Assembly (NCBI GenBank): GCA_963747535.1
Contig: CAVVFX010000022.1
Span: forward strand, 124,001-188,000
Source of the DNA: CAVVFX01 sp963747535
GTDB taxonomy: Bacteria > Acidobacteriota > Terriglobia > Bryobacterales > Bryobacteraceae
DNA: 64,000 nt
Direction of reading: 5' to 3'
Positions 41,590-50,853 of the stretch are shown here, in pieces. How positions within the stretch are numbered: the first letter of the stretch is position 1; the number at the start of each line of letters is the position of its first letter. The notes under the pieces are model-generated. The model ran no database searches, was not told the origin of the DNA, and saw only the letters and a program-made list of their open reading frames with translations. The position numbers were made by a program, and so were the translations under genes.

Positions 41590-44500
41590 CTAATCCCCTA
41601 ATTTGACCCAATCCGGGAGCAGGTCCGGATTCACGAGTGGCTTCCCGCCCGGATTGGTCTTATCCCAGAAGTATATATCGGCATCTTTACCGAGCGTCTT
41701 GCGGAGGTCATCGATGGCGGCTCGCTCGCGGGCAATGGGGTCGCCGCGGACGGGATTCAGACCACCTATCTGATGATATACCGGCTTGACGTTGTTCTTT
41801 GCTCCCGGAGGCCAATAGGCGTCGGCGAAGCGATCACCCACCGGTACTTCGGTTTCCGCGTCCCTAACGCCGCCGAGTGCCTCTTGAATCGCAGAATGCC
41901 CGGGGCCTCCGCCTCTACCGCCGCGGCTGTGAGAAAACCACTCGCCGAAGTCGAGTTCGCCGCCCTCGGCCTTGTACTTATTGAATCTCCACCGATCTCC
42001 CGGGGGGGTCCCGTGCTCCGGTTTGGGACCGAGGAACTCTTCCCATTCTTTGTCGGAGAGTTTCGGCTTTTTCGAAATGGCCTGATTGATCTTGGCTTTT
42101 ATGTCAGCTGGTAGCTTGAAGCAAGCCTCGTCGTCGGAATGGCGGCACCAATTCCCGTTGGGCTGCTCGACCCACTCGTGTCCGCCGATTTTGGCGCGCC
42201 GGGCCGGCGGAGTGCCTTCGAGCAGATGAGGATTTTCGGCGATGTGCTCCAGTTGGGCTTCCGCGTCGGTGGGAGTCAGCGCTTTGTTCTCGACGTTCCC
42301 GGTGGCTTCGACGCGGGCGTCGCGGGCGGCCTGGGATTCAAGTTCGCGATCGGCAGCGGTGGCGAGTTTCTTTTCGCCGAGCGTCTCGGTTTCTCGGCCC
42401 AGGAGTTTTTCGGCGCCCTCTTCGATTTTGCCGGCTTCCTTTTCGAAGAACTTGCCGAATCTGCCGAGCATGCGGTCGATGAACGACATCAGCTTTTCGC
42501 CGAGGCGGCCGATGGCTTCTCCGACCATCTTCAAGGCGCCGGAAGCGGCGTCCTTAATGACCGTTCCGAGACCTTTAGCTCCGTCTATCAGATACTTGCC
42601 GAGCTTGCCGATCAGTTTGAAGGCGCGTCCGGCGACTTCCATGGGCCAGTTGATGAATTCGGCGATGGTCTTGGCGATAGGGGCCGCAGCGAGCCAGACT
42701 CCCGCGGTGATGAGGTCGAGCAGCACCTGGAAGACAATATTGCCGGCGACCTGGCCGACGCCGTCGCCCACGTCCTCTTCGGCGGAATCGCCCATGAACC
42801 ACTTGATGAAGGTCTTGGCCAACTCACCGCCCCGGGCTTGCATGGTGTCGAGCATGCTGGTCCAGGCCTCGCCGAGCTTCTTCATGAGGCTGTCGAAGGT
42901 CATGCCGCCGCTGCCTTTGAAGTATTCCTGCGCAGCGCCCCAGAAGTTGGTGGTGACGATGGTGACATCGGGGCCGGCTTCGGCGACGAAGCCCTGGGAG
43001 GCGGCGCCGAGTTCCTTCAGGTCGCCTGGGGTGAATCCGGCAGGTGGGTGCTGGGCGGCGGGGGCGGCCGGTCGGGCTGGTGCGGCCGGGGCGGATGCTT
43101 GCGGCGTGGGGATGGTTGGCGTGGCTGCGGCACCTCCGGTGGTTACCGTGGATGCTTGCGGCGCGGGCGCGGCGGCTCCGGATGCGGCTGGTGCGGGAAC
43201 AGCCGCCGTGGCGACAACACCTCCGGCGGCGGCTGCCGATGCTTGCGGCGCGGGGGCGGTGGCTCCGGATGCGGCTGGTGCGGCAACCTGCCCGCCCGAC
43301 TCTTTTTCGAATGTCTGCTCTCCGGCTGCGGGAGGGGCTGGCGGGCGGCGGATTCCCAGGGCATCGGCGGCCAGGTTGGAGAAGAAATTCATCACCGCAT
43401 TGGCGCCCTCGAGCACGGTCCAGATGGCCTTGAAGGGATCGGCGATGCCATCCCAGATTCCCTTCAGGAAGCCCTTGACGAAGCCCAGCAGGAAATCCGT
43501 GCTGGCGCCGCTGATGATCTTGGCGAATTTGTCGCTGACGAGCTCCTGAGTCTCGTACTTCTCACTGGCCACCTGCTTGAGGAAACCGAGGACTCCCCGC
43601 TTCAAGAGAACCCAGAGTGGGCCGAAGATGACCAGGTCGGGGATTTTTTCGAGAGCCTTGATGACGATGCCCAGGATGAATTCGATCAGCGGCTTCTTGA
43701 TGCACCGGTTGAGCTTGCGCCAGGCCCAGCCGGCCAGGATGACCGGGATCATCTCCGGGTTAAGAAGTGCTACGACGATGGACGAGAGGACTTCCTTGTA
43801 GGGCTTGACATAGTTGGCAATCCTCTGACCCAGTTGCTTGACCCATTCGACACCCTGGCGAAGTTTTTCCTGGCTCCAGGTGGCAAATTCCTGGAGTTTG
43901 ACCTGGAAGTCCTGGAAGATTGAGTGGACGGTGTCCAGCAGAGGGACTTTGAAGAGGCCGCCGAGGAAGGTCAGCACACTGGTGCTCAACTGGCCAACGG
44001 TTTGGGCCAGCCACGCGAAGCCGGAGGACAGCAGGGAGTCGAAATTCTGTACGGCGTCGATGATCTGCGGGAGGTAGGTATCCTTCATCTCCCGGGCGTG
44101 CTTGGCAATGTCGGGGTCGTCGCGGTGTTCCCACAGCCACTTGACCGCAGTGACGATTTTGGGTCCTTCTTCGACGATCAGGTTAATCTGTCCCAAGGGG
44201 GTTAGCAGTTTGGCGACTCTGACTACGGAAAGGATCGGCTCAGAGATGGGCCCGAGAGTCTGCTTGATCGAGTCCCAGGCTTGGGAGGCCTTGGCGGTGA
44301 CCCAGGCCCAGACGCCGGAGCCGTCGTCGCCGCTCAGGCCGAGCTTTTCAGCGGCCCAATCCCAGGCGCTGCTCCAACCATTGCGCACAGTGCGAATCCA
44401 GCCGGCGATGCGATCGGAGAGACTCTTGATGCCGCGCCAGACGGGGCCGAGAACCGCTTTGAGTGCGTCGAACTGCGGAGCCAGGACGAGCTCGACAAAT

Positions 44501-45717
44501 TGGCCGTAGATGTGGTCGACGGTCTGGAAGGCTTTCTTGAGCTCCTCGATTGCGGGACTGTCGATGAAATTTTCGGCGACTTCGCGAAGCTTGGCCAGCG
44601 CGTCGGCAAAGGACTGGCAGGCCATGGGATCGCCGCTGAGAGCGCCCTTTATGGTGTTGAAGGCTTTGACGAACCAAGCCTGGATGGCTTCCACGGCGCC
44701 CGAGATGCTGAATTTGCCGAGGAGGGTTGGGATCCACTCCTTGACGAGGCCCTCCACCTTGCCTTTGAAGTATTGAAACGGCCCGATGCGAATGATCTCG
44801 GCCAGTTCCGGGGAGAGATAGGCGACTGCCTTGGCGGCGGATTCCTGCCACCAGGGATGATCGCCGGCCTCGTCCCGCTGGATGGCTGTCTGATTATTGG
44901 GGGAGGGTGGAGGAGGGGCGGCCGGTGCACCTGCGCCTCCCGACGCAGGGACTGCGATTTCGGCAATTGCATCAGGCGCAGCAGGCGGGGGAGGTGCGGG
45001 TTGGGGGCCGGCGGTCATGACACGGTCCGCGGCGACATCGGCTTGTTGCTCCAGGGGGTCGTCGGGATGACCGATGACTGCTCCGGCGACCTTACGCGCG
45101 ATTTTGGTGGGACCTTGACCCTGGCTCTGTTGGACAGTGTGCGCCAGTTCGTGAGCGAGCAGGCGCTGGCCTTCGCTGTGGTCCGGGGCGTACTTGCCAG
45201 GGGCGAAGTAGATGTCCTGGCTGGTGGTGAAGGCAGTGGCGTCGATGGCTTCGGCCGCGGCGGCAGCGGGAGCGTCGGTGTGGACGCGTACGCGGCTGAA
45301 GTCGGCATCGAGGCGGGACTCCATGAAGTCGCGGGTGTGGTCGTCGAGCGGCTCGCCGCAGCTGTTGTTGGGAACGATCTCGGCCGCAGAAGACGGACTC
45401 TTTGTGGTGGAGGAGGATCCCGACTTGCGCTGGACCTTCTCGTCCTCTTCCTCAGCGCATTGGGTGCATTGCCGCTGAAGGAATTGGCCGACGGCCCGGT
45501 TGCCGATGCTGCGCTGCAGTCTTAGAACGGGATGGAGAAATGCCGCGGAGGGGTGGTGACTGAGTGATTTGTCGGACGGCAAGCGGTTGGGCCGGTCCCA
45601 GGTGTCGGCGCGCGAGGGCGCCAGATCGAAGGCGAGAGAATTCTCCTCGCTGCCTTTGGCTGCATGGGTAGAACTGCCGGATGGCTGTTCGCTCGATTTG
45701 GCGACAACTTTTTCCAA
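41590..45717 (-). CDS. Giant DUF4157 (eCIS core) protein with C-terminal nuclease-like toxin domain
   Basis: 1375 residues from a TTG at 45717 with an AAGGAAG site. Layout: residues 65-87 LRLQRSIGNRAVGQFLQRQC and a CxxC; 120-200 DUF4157 with LLAHELAHTVQQ (HELAH at 189-193); about 250-280 Pro/Ala linker; about 290-770 long amphipathic helices rich in Trp and Lys (WFVKAFNTIKGALSG, SWDWAAEKLGL-like), possibly membrane-active; a Pro/Ala/Gly repeat linker (DNA 43030-43300); more amphipathic helices; then a C-terminal domain, GHSAIQEALGG...ETEVPVGDRFADAYWPPG...VYHQIGGLNPVRGDPIARERAAIDDLRK. That end resembles restriction-endonuclease-fold toxins found at the ends of polymorphic toxins. A likely immunity gene follows. 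Proposed role: cargo loaded into or onto the injector. Confidence 0.75.
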   Translation of the reverse strand: MEKVVAKSSEQPSGSSTHAAKGSEENSLAFDLAPSRADTWDRPNRLPSDKSLSHHPSAAFLHPVLRLQRSIGNRAVGQFLQRQCTQCAEEEDEKVQRKSGSSSTTKSPSSAAEIVPNNSCGEPLDDHTRDFMESRLDADFSRVRVHTDAPAAAAAEAIDATAFTTSQDIYFAPGKYAPDHSEGQRLLAHELAHTVQQSQGQGPTKIARKVAGAVIGHPDDPLEQQADVAADRVMTAGPQPAPPPPAAPDAIAEIAVPASGGAGAPAAPPPPSPNNQTAIQRDEAGDHPWWQESAAKAVAYLSPELAEIIRIGPFQYFKGKVEGLVKEWIPTLLGKFSISGAVEAIQAWFVKAFNTIKGALSGDPMACQSFADALAKLREVAENFIDSPAIEELKKAFQTVDHIYGQFVELVLAPQFDALKAVLGPVWRGIKSLSDRIAGWIRTVRNGWSSAWDWAAEKLGLSGDDGSGVWAWVTAKASQAWDSIKQTLGPISEPILSVVRVAKLLTPLGQINLIVEEGPKIVTAVKWLWEHRDDPDIAKHAREMKDTYLPQIIDAVQNFDSLLSSGFAWLAQTVGQLSTSVLTFLGGLFKVPLLDTVHSIFQDFQVKLQEFATWSQEKLRQGVEWVKQLGQRIANYVKPYKEVLSSIVVALLNPEMIPVILAGWAWRKLNRCIKKPLIEFILGIVIKALEKIPDLVIFGPLWVLLKRGVLGFLKQVASEKYETQELVSDKFAKIISGASTDFLLGFVKGFLKGIWDGIADPFKAIWTVLEGANAVMNFFSNLAADALGIRRPPAPPAAGEQTFEKESGGQVAAPAASGATAPAPQASAAAAGGVVATAAVPAPAASGAAAPAPQASTVTTGGAAATPTIPTPQASAPAAPARPAAPAAQHPPAGFTPGDLKELGAASQGFVAEAGPDVTIVTTNFWGAAQEYFKGSGGMTFDSLMKKLGEAWTSMLDTMQARGGELAKTFIKWFMGDSAEEDVGDGVGQVAGNIVFQVLLDLITAGVWLAAAPIAKTIAEFINWPMEVAGRAFKLIGKLGKYLIDGAKGLGTVIKDAASGALKMVGEAIGRLGEKLMSFIDRMLGRFGKFFEKEAGKIEEGAEKLLGRETETLGEKKLATAADRELESQAARDARVEATGNVENKALTPTDAEAQLEHIAENPHLLEGTPPARRAKIGGHEWVEQPNGNWCRHSDDEACFKLPADIKAKINQAISKKPKLSDKEWEEFLGPKPEHGTPPGDRWRFNKYKAEGGELDFGEWFSHSRGGRGGGPGHSAIQEALGGVRDAETEVPVGDRFADAYWPPGAKNNVKPVYHQIGGLNPVRGDPIARERAAIDDLRKTLGKDADIYFWDKTNPGGKPLVNPDLLPDWVKLGD

Positions 45718-45726
45718 AGAGCTTCC

Positions 45727-48700
45727 TTACTGGATCTCTGTCAGGGTGGAACCATTCTGGAGAAATACGCGGTCATAGCGGATTCCACTTTCTTCGATCA
45801 GATTGCGGATTGCTGCGCCGACATTGGGGATGTTCGTCACTCCGTAACCGGTGATATTGAAGATGACTATCTGCGTTGCCGGAAGATTCTGTCGACGGGT
45901 TGCCAACTGCCTCCTGGCATCGCCGATGGCTTTAGTCAATTCCTTTTCCGGTGTGGGGCTTATGATCCTCCCGTCCTGCGCAATTCCGAGCCCCTCCGGA
46001 TTCCAGCGCTTCACTTCAGCGGCCATCCCCCGGCGGGAATTGTAGTACTCGGGGATCGTGCTGCCGAGGTTTTCGTTTTCCGCGGCACCGGGATTCCGGA
46101 ACCTGGGGTGCGGTTCCCAACCCGGGCCAAACTCCGCTTCCAAGGCACGTTCGGCCTGTATTTCCGCCAGGCGGTGACCCGGAGGAAGCACGGGTCGGGC
46201 TTCGGAGGTTGTTGGTTGGCGCGGCGGTCGAGGGCGGTCGATTCTGGCGCCGGTAGCGCTGGGGTCGAAGCTTTCTTCCGGTTGGGGTTGCATAGAACGT
46301 TCGAGAGCGCCGCGTCGGAGAATGTTTTCGAAGTCTTTCATCTCGCCCGGAGGCACGCTGTCGATCAGGGCGTCAACCAGATCGTCGGTGAGTGCTGCTT
46401 TGTTTTTATTGAGTACGGCGCCGAGTTCCTTCAAGTCCTCGGCAGTAAAGTGTTCGCCTAACCGGACGACGCGGGAGGAGGAGGCCGGACCAAGTTGTCC
46501 GGCGCCCTTGGAGCTGAGGCCGGCGATCTCCGAGTCGTTTAGTCCTTCGTTGCGCAGGATCCGGACGACTTCCGCCGTCTTGGGAGTCGCTCCGGGCGAG
46601 AAGGCAGGGGCCTGACGGGGGGCTGTTCCTGTTCCACCCGTCGCAGGACGTGCGGGAGTGGTGGTGGCGATGACGTCACCTCCTCCGCCGGAGCCGCCGG
46701 CCGCTGCCCGGATTCGTCCTGATTGGGCTTGCTGTGCCTGCTGCAATTCGAGGGCTTTGGCGTCCTCAAGTGCTTTGGCCTGTCGGGCGGCCCGTCTGGC
46801 CGCGAGTTCATCTACGGGCCAGTTGGTCTCGGATGCAGTTCCGCCTTGCGCGGTGGTTGCCGCTGGCGTTGGCACGTTATCGTTGGCCACCGGGAGATCC
46901 TTGCGGATCGCGGGAGCGATATCCGAATCGCTTGCGGAAGGAAGAGCGTCCGCCTCCGGCGGCCCGCCAGAGGGAGGCTTGGCGCCAGGGATACCGCCCG
47001 TTGGCAGGTCACCTGCAGCCAAGTCACCGACGCCGGCGGCGTTCATCAGCGCGCCTCCGGTTGCCAGGACTCCGGAGAAGATCCGCTCGCCCGGCCTGCG
47101 GCCGAGGTCCTGGCCGGTCAGGCTCGATGTGTCGGTGATGGCTTCTCCGATCTTGCCGACTTCGAGGGTGTCGGTGACGGCCGAGCTCAGAATCCGGAAG
47201 AAATCCGGAGAGAGGACCTTCATGCCCGCGGCTTTCGCCTCTTTGGCGCGGTCCTTCAGATTGGACACGAACGATTCCCCCAAGCCTAAGGCGAACAAAC
47301 CCCGGCCCAATTGGGCCCCGCTTATTCCCGCGCGCGAAGCGACCGCTGGCAGATCGACGGCTAGTCCTATTTCTCCGAGAGCTGCGCCCCCCGTACCGAG
47401 AGCCGCGGAAATACCGAGCGCTTCCAACCAGGCGTTTTGCGCTTTGCCGGCGTAATCGGACATGTATCGCAATTTCGCAGCCTCATCTTTCAGCGCCTTA
47501 TCGTATTCGGCGCGAGCGAAGCTGTCCCATTTATTCCTGGCCTCTTGAGGCTGCTCCCGCCATTCCTGGTTTTCCAGCGGATCGGGCGGAGTTAACGAGG
47601 TCTCGCGGGCCTCATCTTTCGCCCGAAGGGTTTTACGTTCCAGATCCTTGCGGAATTCGTCAAATGTGGGGAATGTCGAATAGCGGCCTGCCCGCGCGGC
47701 CTTCACCAGCTCAAAGTCCTGGTCTTTAGGAGCCTTGCCTTCAACCTTGATGTCGCCCCCTGCCAGATCGCTCTTCTTCGTGCCGCTCTTGACCAGGTCC
47801 TCCCCGTATTGCGCGAGGAATTCGAGGTCATCGCCGCCCAAGGAATGAAGGTAATCCTGAATGTAATCGGGCAAGCGGGCGATTCTCTGGTTGGCGCTCT
47901 CCGCGGTTGGGCGCTTGATGGAGATTCTGACGTCGCGCGGCAAGGCAAAGTTCGCCGGTTGGCTCCAGAGGATGGGGTCTGGTCCGGTGAAAGTGCGAAA
48001 TTCGGCGTCTTTTGGTCCGGACGACGGGCCGTAGCCAAACGTGAAATTGCTTTCGCCCGGGTCGAGAGTATTCTTTGTCAGGATTATCGGTACCTGGCTT
48101 CCGTCAGATAGGGTCGCGGTAGCGGACGTGGAATGCCAGTCGGCTTCGATGGCTACAATCACGGGTCCGGCGCTGCCGGTTGTCGTCCCAGGGGCCTTTT
48201 GTCGCTGTATGATTCCCGGCGGCGCGTGCGTTACGACACTTGCGGTTCCTCCGCTGGAGGTCATTGCACGATCCGCAGCGACGTCGGCTTGTTGTTCCAG
48301 CGAATCGTCGGGATGTCCAAGGGAGACGCCGCCGGTCTTACAGGATAGTCTGGTGGGACCTTGCCCCTGGCCCTGCTGGACGGTGTGGGCCAGTTCGTGC
48401 GCCAGCAGGCGTTGGCCGTCGCTCTGGTGCGGGGCGTACTTACCGGACGCGAAATAGATGTCGTCGCTGGTGGTGAACGCGGTAGCCTCGATGGCTTCGG
48501 CCGCGGCTGCCGCGGGGGCATCGGTGTGCACGCGCACGCTGCTGAAGTCGGCGTTGAGGCGGGATTCCATGAATTCGCGGGTGTGGTCGTCGAGGGGTTC
48601 GCCGCGGCTGTGGCGGGGAACGATGCCCTCGGCGGGCGGAGGATTCGGAGTGGTGGAGGTGGGTTCCGCCCGACGCTGGACCGGCTGCTCCTGTTCCTGC

Positions 48701-48879
48701 TCTTCAGCGCATTCGGCGCACTGCCGCTGGAGCAGCTGTGAAACCGCCCGGTTGCCGATGCTGCGCTGCAGCCTCAGGGCAGGATGGAGAAATGCGGCAG
48801 AAGTCCTCTCCGCGTTTTTGACTTCGCGGGTGGCGCTGACGCTGGGCTGCTCGCTGACTTTGTCGTTTATTTTTTTCAA
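45727..48879 (-). CDS. Large DUF4157 (eCIS core) protein with variable C-terminus
   Basis: 1050 residues from a TTG at 48879. Residues 27-58 (AAFLHPALRLQRSIGNRAVSQLLQRQCAEC) and the DUF4157 domain (about 90-170, HELAH at 161-165) are nearly identical to those of the next gene, so the two arose by duplication. Beyond about residue 230 they differ: a beta-rich part (VIVAIEADWHSTSATATLSDGSQV), a helical middle with an Ala/Gly membrane-like stretch (NAWLEALGISAALGTGGAALGEIGLAVDL), a basic linker, and FTAEDLKELGAVLNKNKAAL, whose DLKELGA also occurs in the neighbour. The end (STIPEYYNSRRGMAAEVKRWNPEG...TQIVIFNITGYGVTNIPNVGAAI) has an E..ExK arrangement as in PD-(D/E)XK nucleases; unproven. No immunity gene lies between it and the next gene (9-base gap). 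Confidence 0.7.
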   Translation of the reverse strand: MKKINDKVSEQPSVSATREVKNAERTSAAFLHPALRLQRSIGNRAVSQLLQRQCAECAEEQEQEQPVQRRAEPTSTTPNPPPAEGIVPRHSRGEPLDDHTREFMESRLNADFSSVRVHTDAPAAAAAEAIEATAFTTSDDIYFASGKYAPHQSDGQRLLAHELAHTVQQGQGQGPTRLSCKTGGVSLGHPDDSLEQQADVAADRAMTSSGGTASVVTHAPPGIIQRQKAPGTTTGSAGPVIVAIEADWHSTSATATLSDGSQVPIILTKNTLDPGESNFTFGYGPSSGPKDAEFRTFTGPDPILWSQPANFALPRDVRISIKRPTAESANQRIARLPDYIQDYLHSLGGDDLEFLAQYGEDLVKSGTKKSDLAGGDIKVEGKAPKDQDFELVKAARAGRYSTFPTFDEFRKDLERKTLRAKDEARETSLTPPDPLENQEWREQPQEARNKWDSFARAEYDKALKDEAAKLRYMSDYAGKAQNAWLEALGISAALGTGGAALGEIGLAVDLPAVASRAGISGAQLGRGLFALGLGESFVSNLKDRAKEAKAAGMKVLSPDFFRILSSAVTDTLEVGKIGEAITDTSSLTGQDLGRRPGERIFSGVLATGGALMNAAGVGDLAAGDLPTGGIPGAKPPSGGPPEADALPSASDSDIAPAIRKDLPVANDNVPTPAATTAQGGTASETNWPVDELAARRAARQAKALEDAKALELQQAQQAQSGRIRAAAGGSGGGGDVIATTTPARPATGGTGTAPRQAPAFSPGATPKTAEVVRILRNEGLNDSEIAGLSSKGAGQLGPASSSRVVRLGEHFTAEDLKELGAVLNKNKAALTDDLVDALIDSVPPGEMKDFENILRRGALERSMQPQPEESFDPSATGARIDRPRPPRQPTTSEARPVLPPGHRLAEIQAERALEAEFGPGWEPHPRFRNPGAAENENLGSTIPEYYNSRRGMAAEVKRWNPEGLGIAQDGRIISPTPEKELTKAIGDARRQLATRRQNLPATQIVIFNITGYGVTNIPNVGAAIRNLIEESGIRYDRVFLQNGSTLTEIQ

Positions 48880-48897
48880 GGCACTTCACCTGTGCCG

Positions 48898-50022
48898 TCA
48901 GCCTTGCTTCAGGGTTGCGCCGGTGGCCTGGTGCAACGTGCTGCTCGGTTGCAGGATGTTGATGACATTGGGGACGGTCGCCGAACTGGTCCCCGAACTC
49001 ACGACCAGGGTGCGCGTTCCGGGTGTTGCGGTGGCCGCCACGTCAAAGGTAAGGGTCCACGAGCCGCTGGCAGCAGCCACGAAGCTGTCGATGGTGACGC
49101 CTGAGCCGAGGTCGGCCTTGAGCGTGGCACCGGCAGCGACACCGGAGAGAGTCATGGTCATGACGTTCCCGGTTGTATTTGGTGGAATTGCTTGCGGGTT
49201 GAGGCCCGAGGCGAAGCCGATGTTGGAGATCGCCAGTGAACCAGACGCACATTGCCGCCAGTAGCCGGCGAACGAGGCGACGATGCGGCGGCAGGAGCAG
49301 TTGTCAATGAGAGTGATGTTGCCGTTAGCGTCGACGGTTACCTGGGCCAGCACGACCCAGGGCTGCGAGGGGCAGGCCAGACAGTCGGGCGTGGAACCTG
49401 TCAGGGTGTTGTCGAGGGTGGCCGGCGGCACGTCGCTGGTATCGGGACAGCTGGTCAGGATGCCGATCTGGTAGCCGTCCTGCAAGCGCGAATATTCGCA
49501 GGTGTTGTCGTTGCAGCCGCAACCGACCGGCTGGACGCGCACGGGACGGGTTTTGCATTCCTGGTACTTGATGGCGACATATAGCGGCGAATTGGAGGCG
49601 CGCTGTACATAGACGTCGGTGCACCAGGGATCAGTGGCCTGGACGCAAGGATCGCCGGTGACTCCGCTCGCGCCGGTGGTGCGCACATCCACGGTGCGGC
49701 AGCAATCGAGCAGGATCTCGTCGCCGTAAGGGCCGAGGATGTAACCGGAGGTCACGGTCACCAGCCATGGCTGGTAGGGCGTCGTACCGCCGCTGGTGCT
49801 GGTCTGGGGGGTGAGGCAGACTTTGGCGCCGCAGACTACGCCCCAGCCGTGCATCAGCCGGTTATGGCGGCGAAGCTTGTTGCGGAAGTAATCCTGCTCA
49901 AGAGTTAGATCGTCGGGCGTGATGATCTGCCGGGGGAAATATCGCGGCCGTTCCGCAACCGGGCTCGCACAGGGCGAACTGTCGCACGGGGAAGTGGATG
50001 CGCAGGGGCTATTACTCGTCAT
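48898..50022 (-). CDS. eCIS-associated paralogue D with Ig-like tail
   Basis: A 374-residue protein from ATG 50022 with an AAGGAG site. A Cys/Ser-rich start (CASTSPCDSSPCASPVAERP) precedes the shared module of this locus: RYFPRQIITPDDLTLEQDYFRNKLRRHNRLMHGWGVVCG...VTSGYILGPYGDEILLD (residues about 25-120). The middle is cysteine-rich (PVGCGCNDNTCEYSRLQDGYQIG). The last 100 residues (ISNIGFASGLNPQAIPPN, then GSWTLTFDVAATATPGTRTLVVSSGTSSATVPNVINIL) look like an Ig/IPT-type beta sandwich, often a binding domain. It may be a fibre or surface adaptor of the injector. Family name not recognised. Confidence 0.65.
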   Translation of the reverse strand: MTSNSPCASTSPCDSSPCASPVAERPRYFPRQIITPDDLTLEQDYFRNKLRRHNRLMHGWGVVCGAKVCLTPQTSTSGGTTPYQPWLVTVTSGYILGPYGDEILLDCCRTVDVRTTGASGVTGDPCVQATDPWCTDVYVQRASNSPLYVAIKYQECKTRPVRVQPVGCGCNDNTCEYSRLQDGYQIGILTSCPDTSDVPPATLDNTLTGSTPDCLACPSQPWVVLAQVTVDANGNITLIDNCSCRRIVASFAGYWRQCASGSLAISNIGFASGLNPQAIPPNTTGNVMTMTLSGVAAGATLKADLGSGVTIDSFVAAASGSWTLTFDVAATATPGTRTLVVSSGTSSATVPNVINILQPSSTLHQATGATLKQG

Positions 50023-50052
50023 GATGGGTCTCCTTACAAGAAAAAGAAATTT

Positions 50053-50823
50053 TCAACTCTTGCCACCGTGGGTATGATCTTGCGCGGTCGATTTGCTGGT
50101 CAGGCACATCATCAGGTCGTGCAGCAGATCGAGCCCAAAAACGATATAGCGCACCGCGATATCGACGTTCTCCTCCGCGAGCGACGTTCCTTTGGCGGGC
50201 ACCTGGATGTTGGCGAGCGCAATGCAGGGGTCGTCGGGACAACCGGTGCAGGGTGCGCTCACATAGTTGACGAGCGCCGGATAATTGATTTTGGCGCCCG
50301 AGAGCAGGTCGGCAACCGAGCAATCCATGCTGACGTCATCCAGTTTGCCGGGCCGGAAGCAAAGCTCGTAGCGTTCGCGAATGGAGCCAGGGGTACACAT
50401 GGCGTTCTGGTCGCAATCGCCGCCTAGTGCGGGCACGGGATCGCCGGGACATTCGTGGTAGCAGAGCACGAGGTGGTACCAGTTGAGGTCGGGCGGGCAC
50501 TCGCCCGTGGCCGGCATGGGGGTGTAAGCCGGCAATGGGACGGGCGCGGAGTTGGACTGCACGATGATCTCGCGGCCCCATTTATCGATGGCGACGCCGG
50601 GCAGCACGATGACGCTGGCGCCGTCGCTGCCGATCTGCAAATCCAGTCCGCAGACGACGCCATAACCCAGCACCAGCCGGTTGATCAGCCACCGCTTGGC
50701 GTTGAAATAGTTCTGCTCCATCTCCAGATGGAGGACGTCAAGCAGCTTGCCGTAGAAGAAGCGGTTGCGGACGAAAGTCTTGACGCCCGCCGTGCAGGCG
50801 CCGTTAGTAGTGTCGTTGGTCAT
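50053..50823 (-). CDS. eCIS-associated paralogue C, minimal module
   Basis: A 256-residue protein from ATG 50823 with a GGAGA site. It contains little beyond the shared module: VRNRFFYGKLLDVLHLEMEQNYFNAKRWLINRLVLGYGVVCGLDLQIG...VIVLPGVAIDKWGREIIVQ (residues about 15-100). A short cysteine-containing part follows (YHECPGDPVPALGGDCDQNAMCTPGSIRERYELCFRPGK; CTGCPDDPCIALANIQV), similar in spacing to paralogue D. It ends with a helix (ENVDIAVRYIVFGLDLLHDLMMCL). Paired cysteines suggest either disulfides or bound metal. It sits between the NHL-gpI fusion and paralogue D, with 30-base gaps on both sides. Confidence 0.65.
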   Translation of the reverse strand: MTNDTTNGACTAGVKTFVRNRFFYGKLLDVLHLEMEQNYFNAKRWLINRLVLGYGVVCGLDLQIGSDGASVIVLPGVAIDKWGREIIVQSNSAPVPLPAYTPMPATGECPPDLNWYHLVLCYHECPGDPVPALGGDCDQNAMCTPGSIRERYELCFRPGKLDDVSMDCSVADLLSGAKINYPALVNYVSAPCTGCPDDPCIALANIQVPAKGTSLAEENVDIAVRYIVFGLDLLHDLMMCLTSKSTAQDHTHGGKS

Positions 50824-50853
50824 TCGCGATTCTCCGATTTAAAAAAATGTTCA

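Noticed and set aside
42139..43923. 594-codon plus-strand frame inside the giant cargo gene
   Set aside because: Composition is Gly/Glu/Phe-rich antisense of the Ala/Pro-coding strand; the minus-strand frame carries DUF4157 and a toxin-like end, so this is a shadow.
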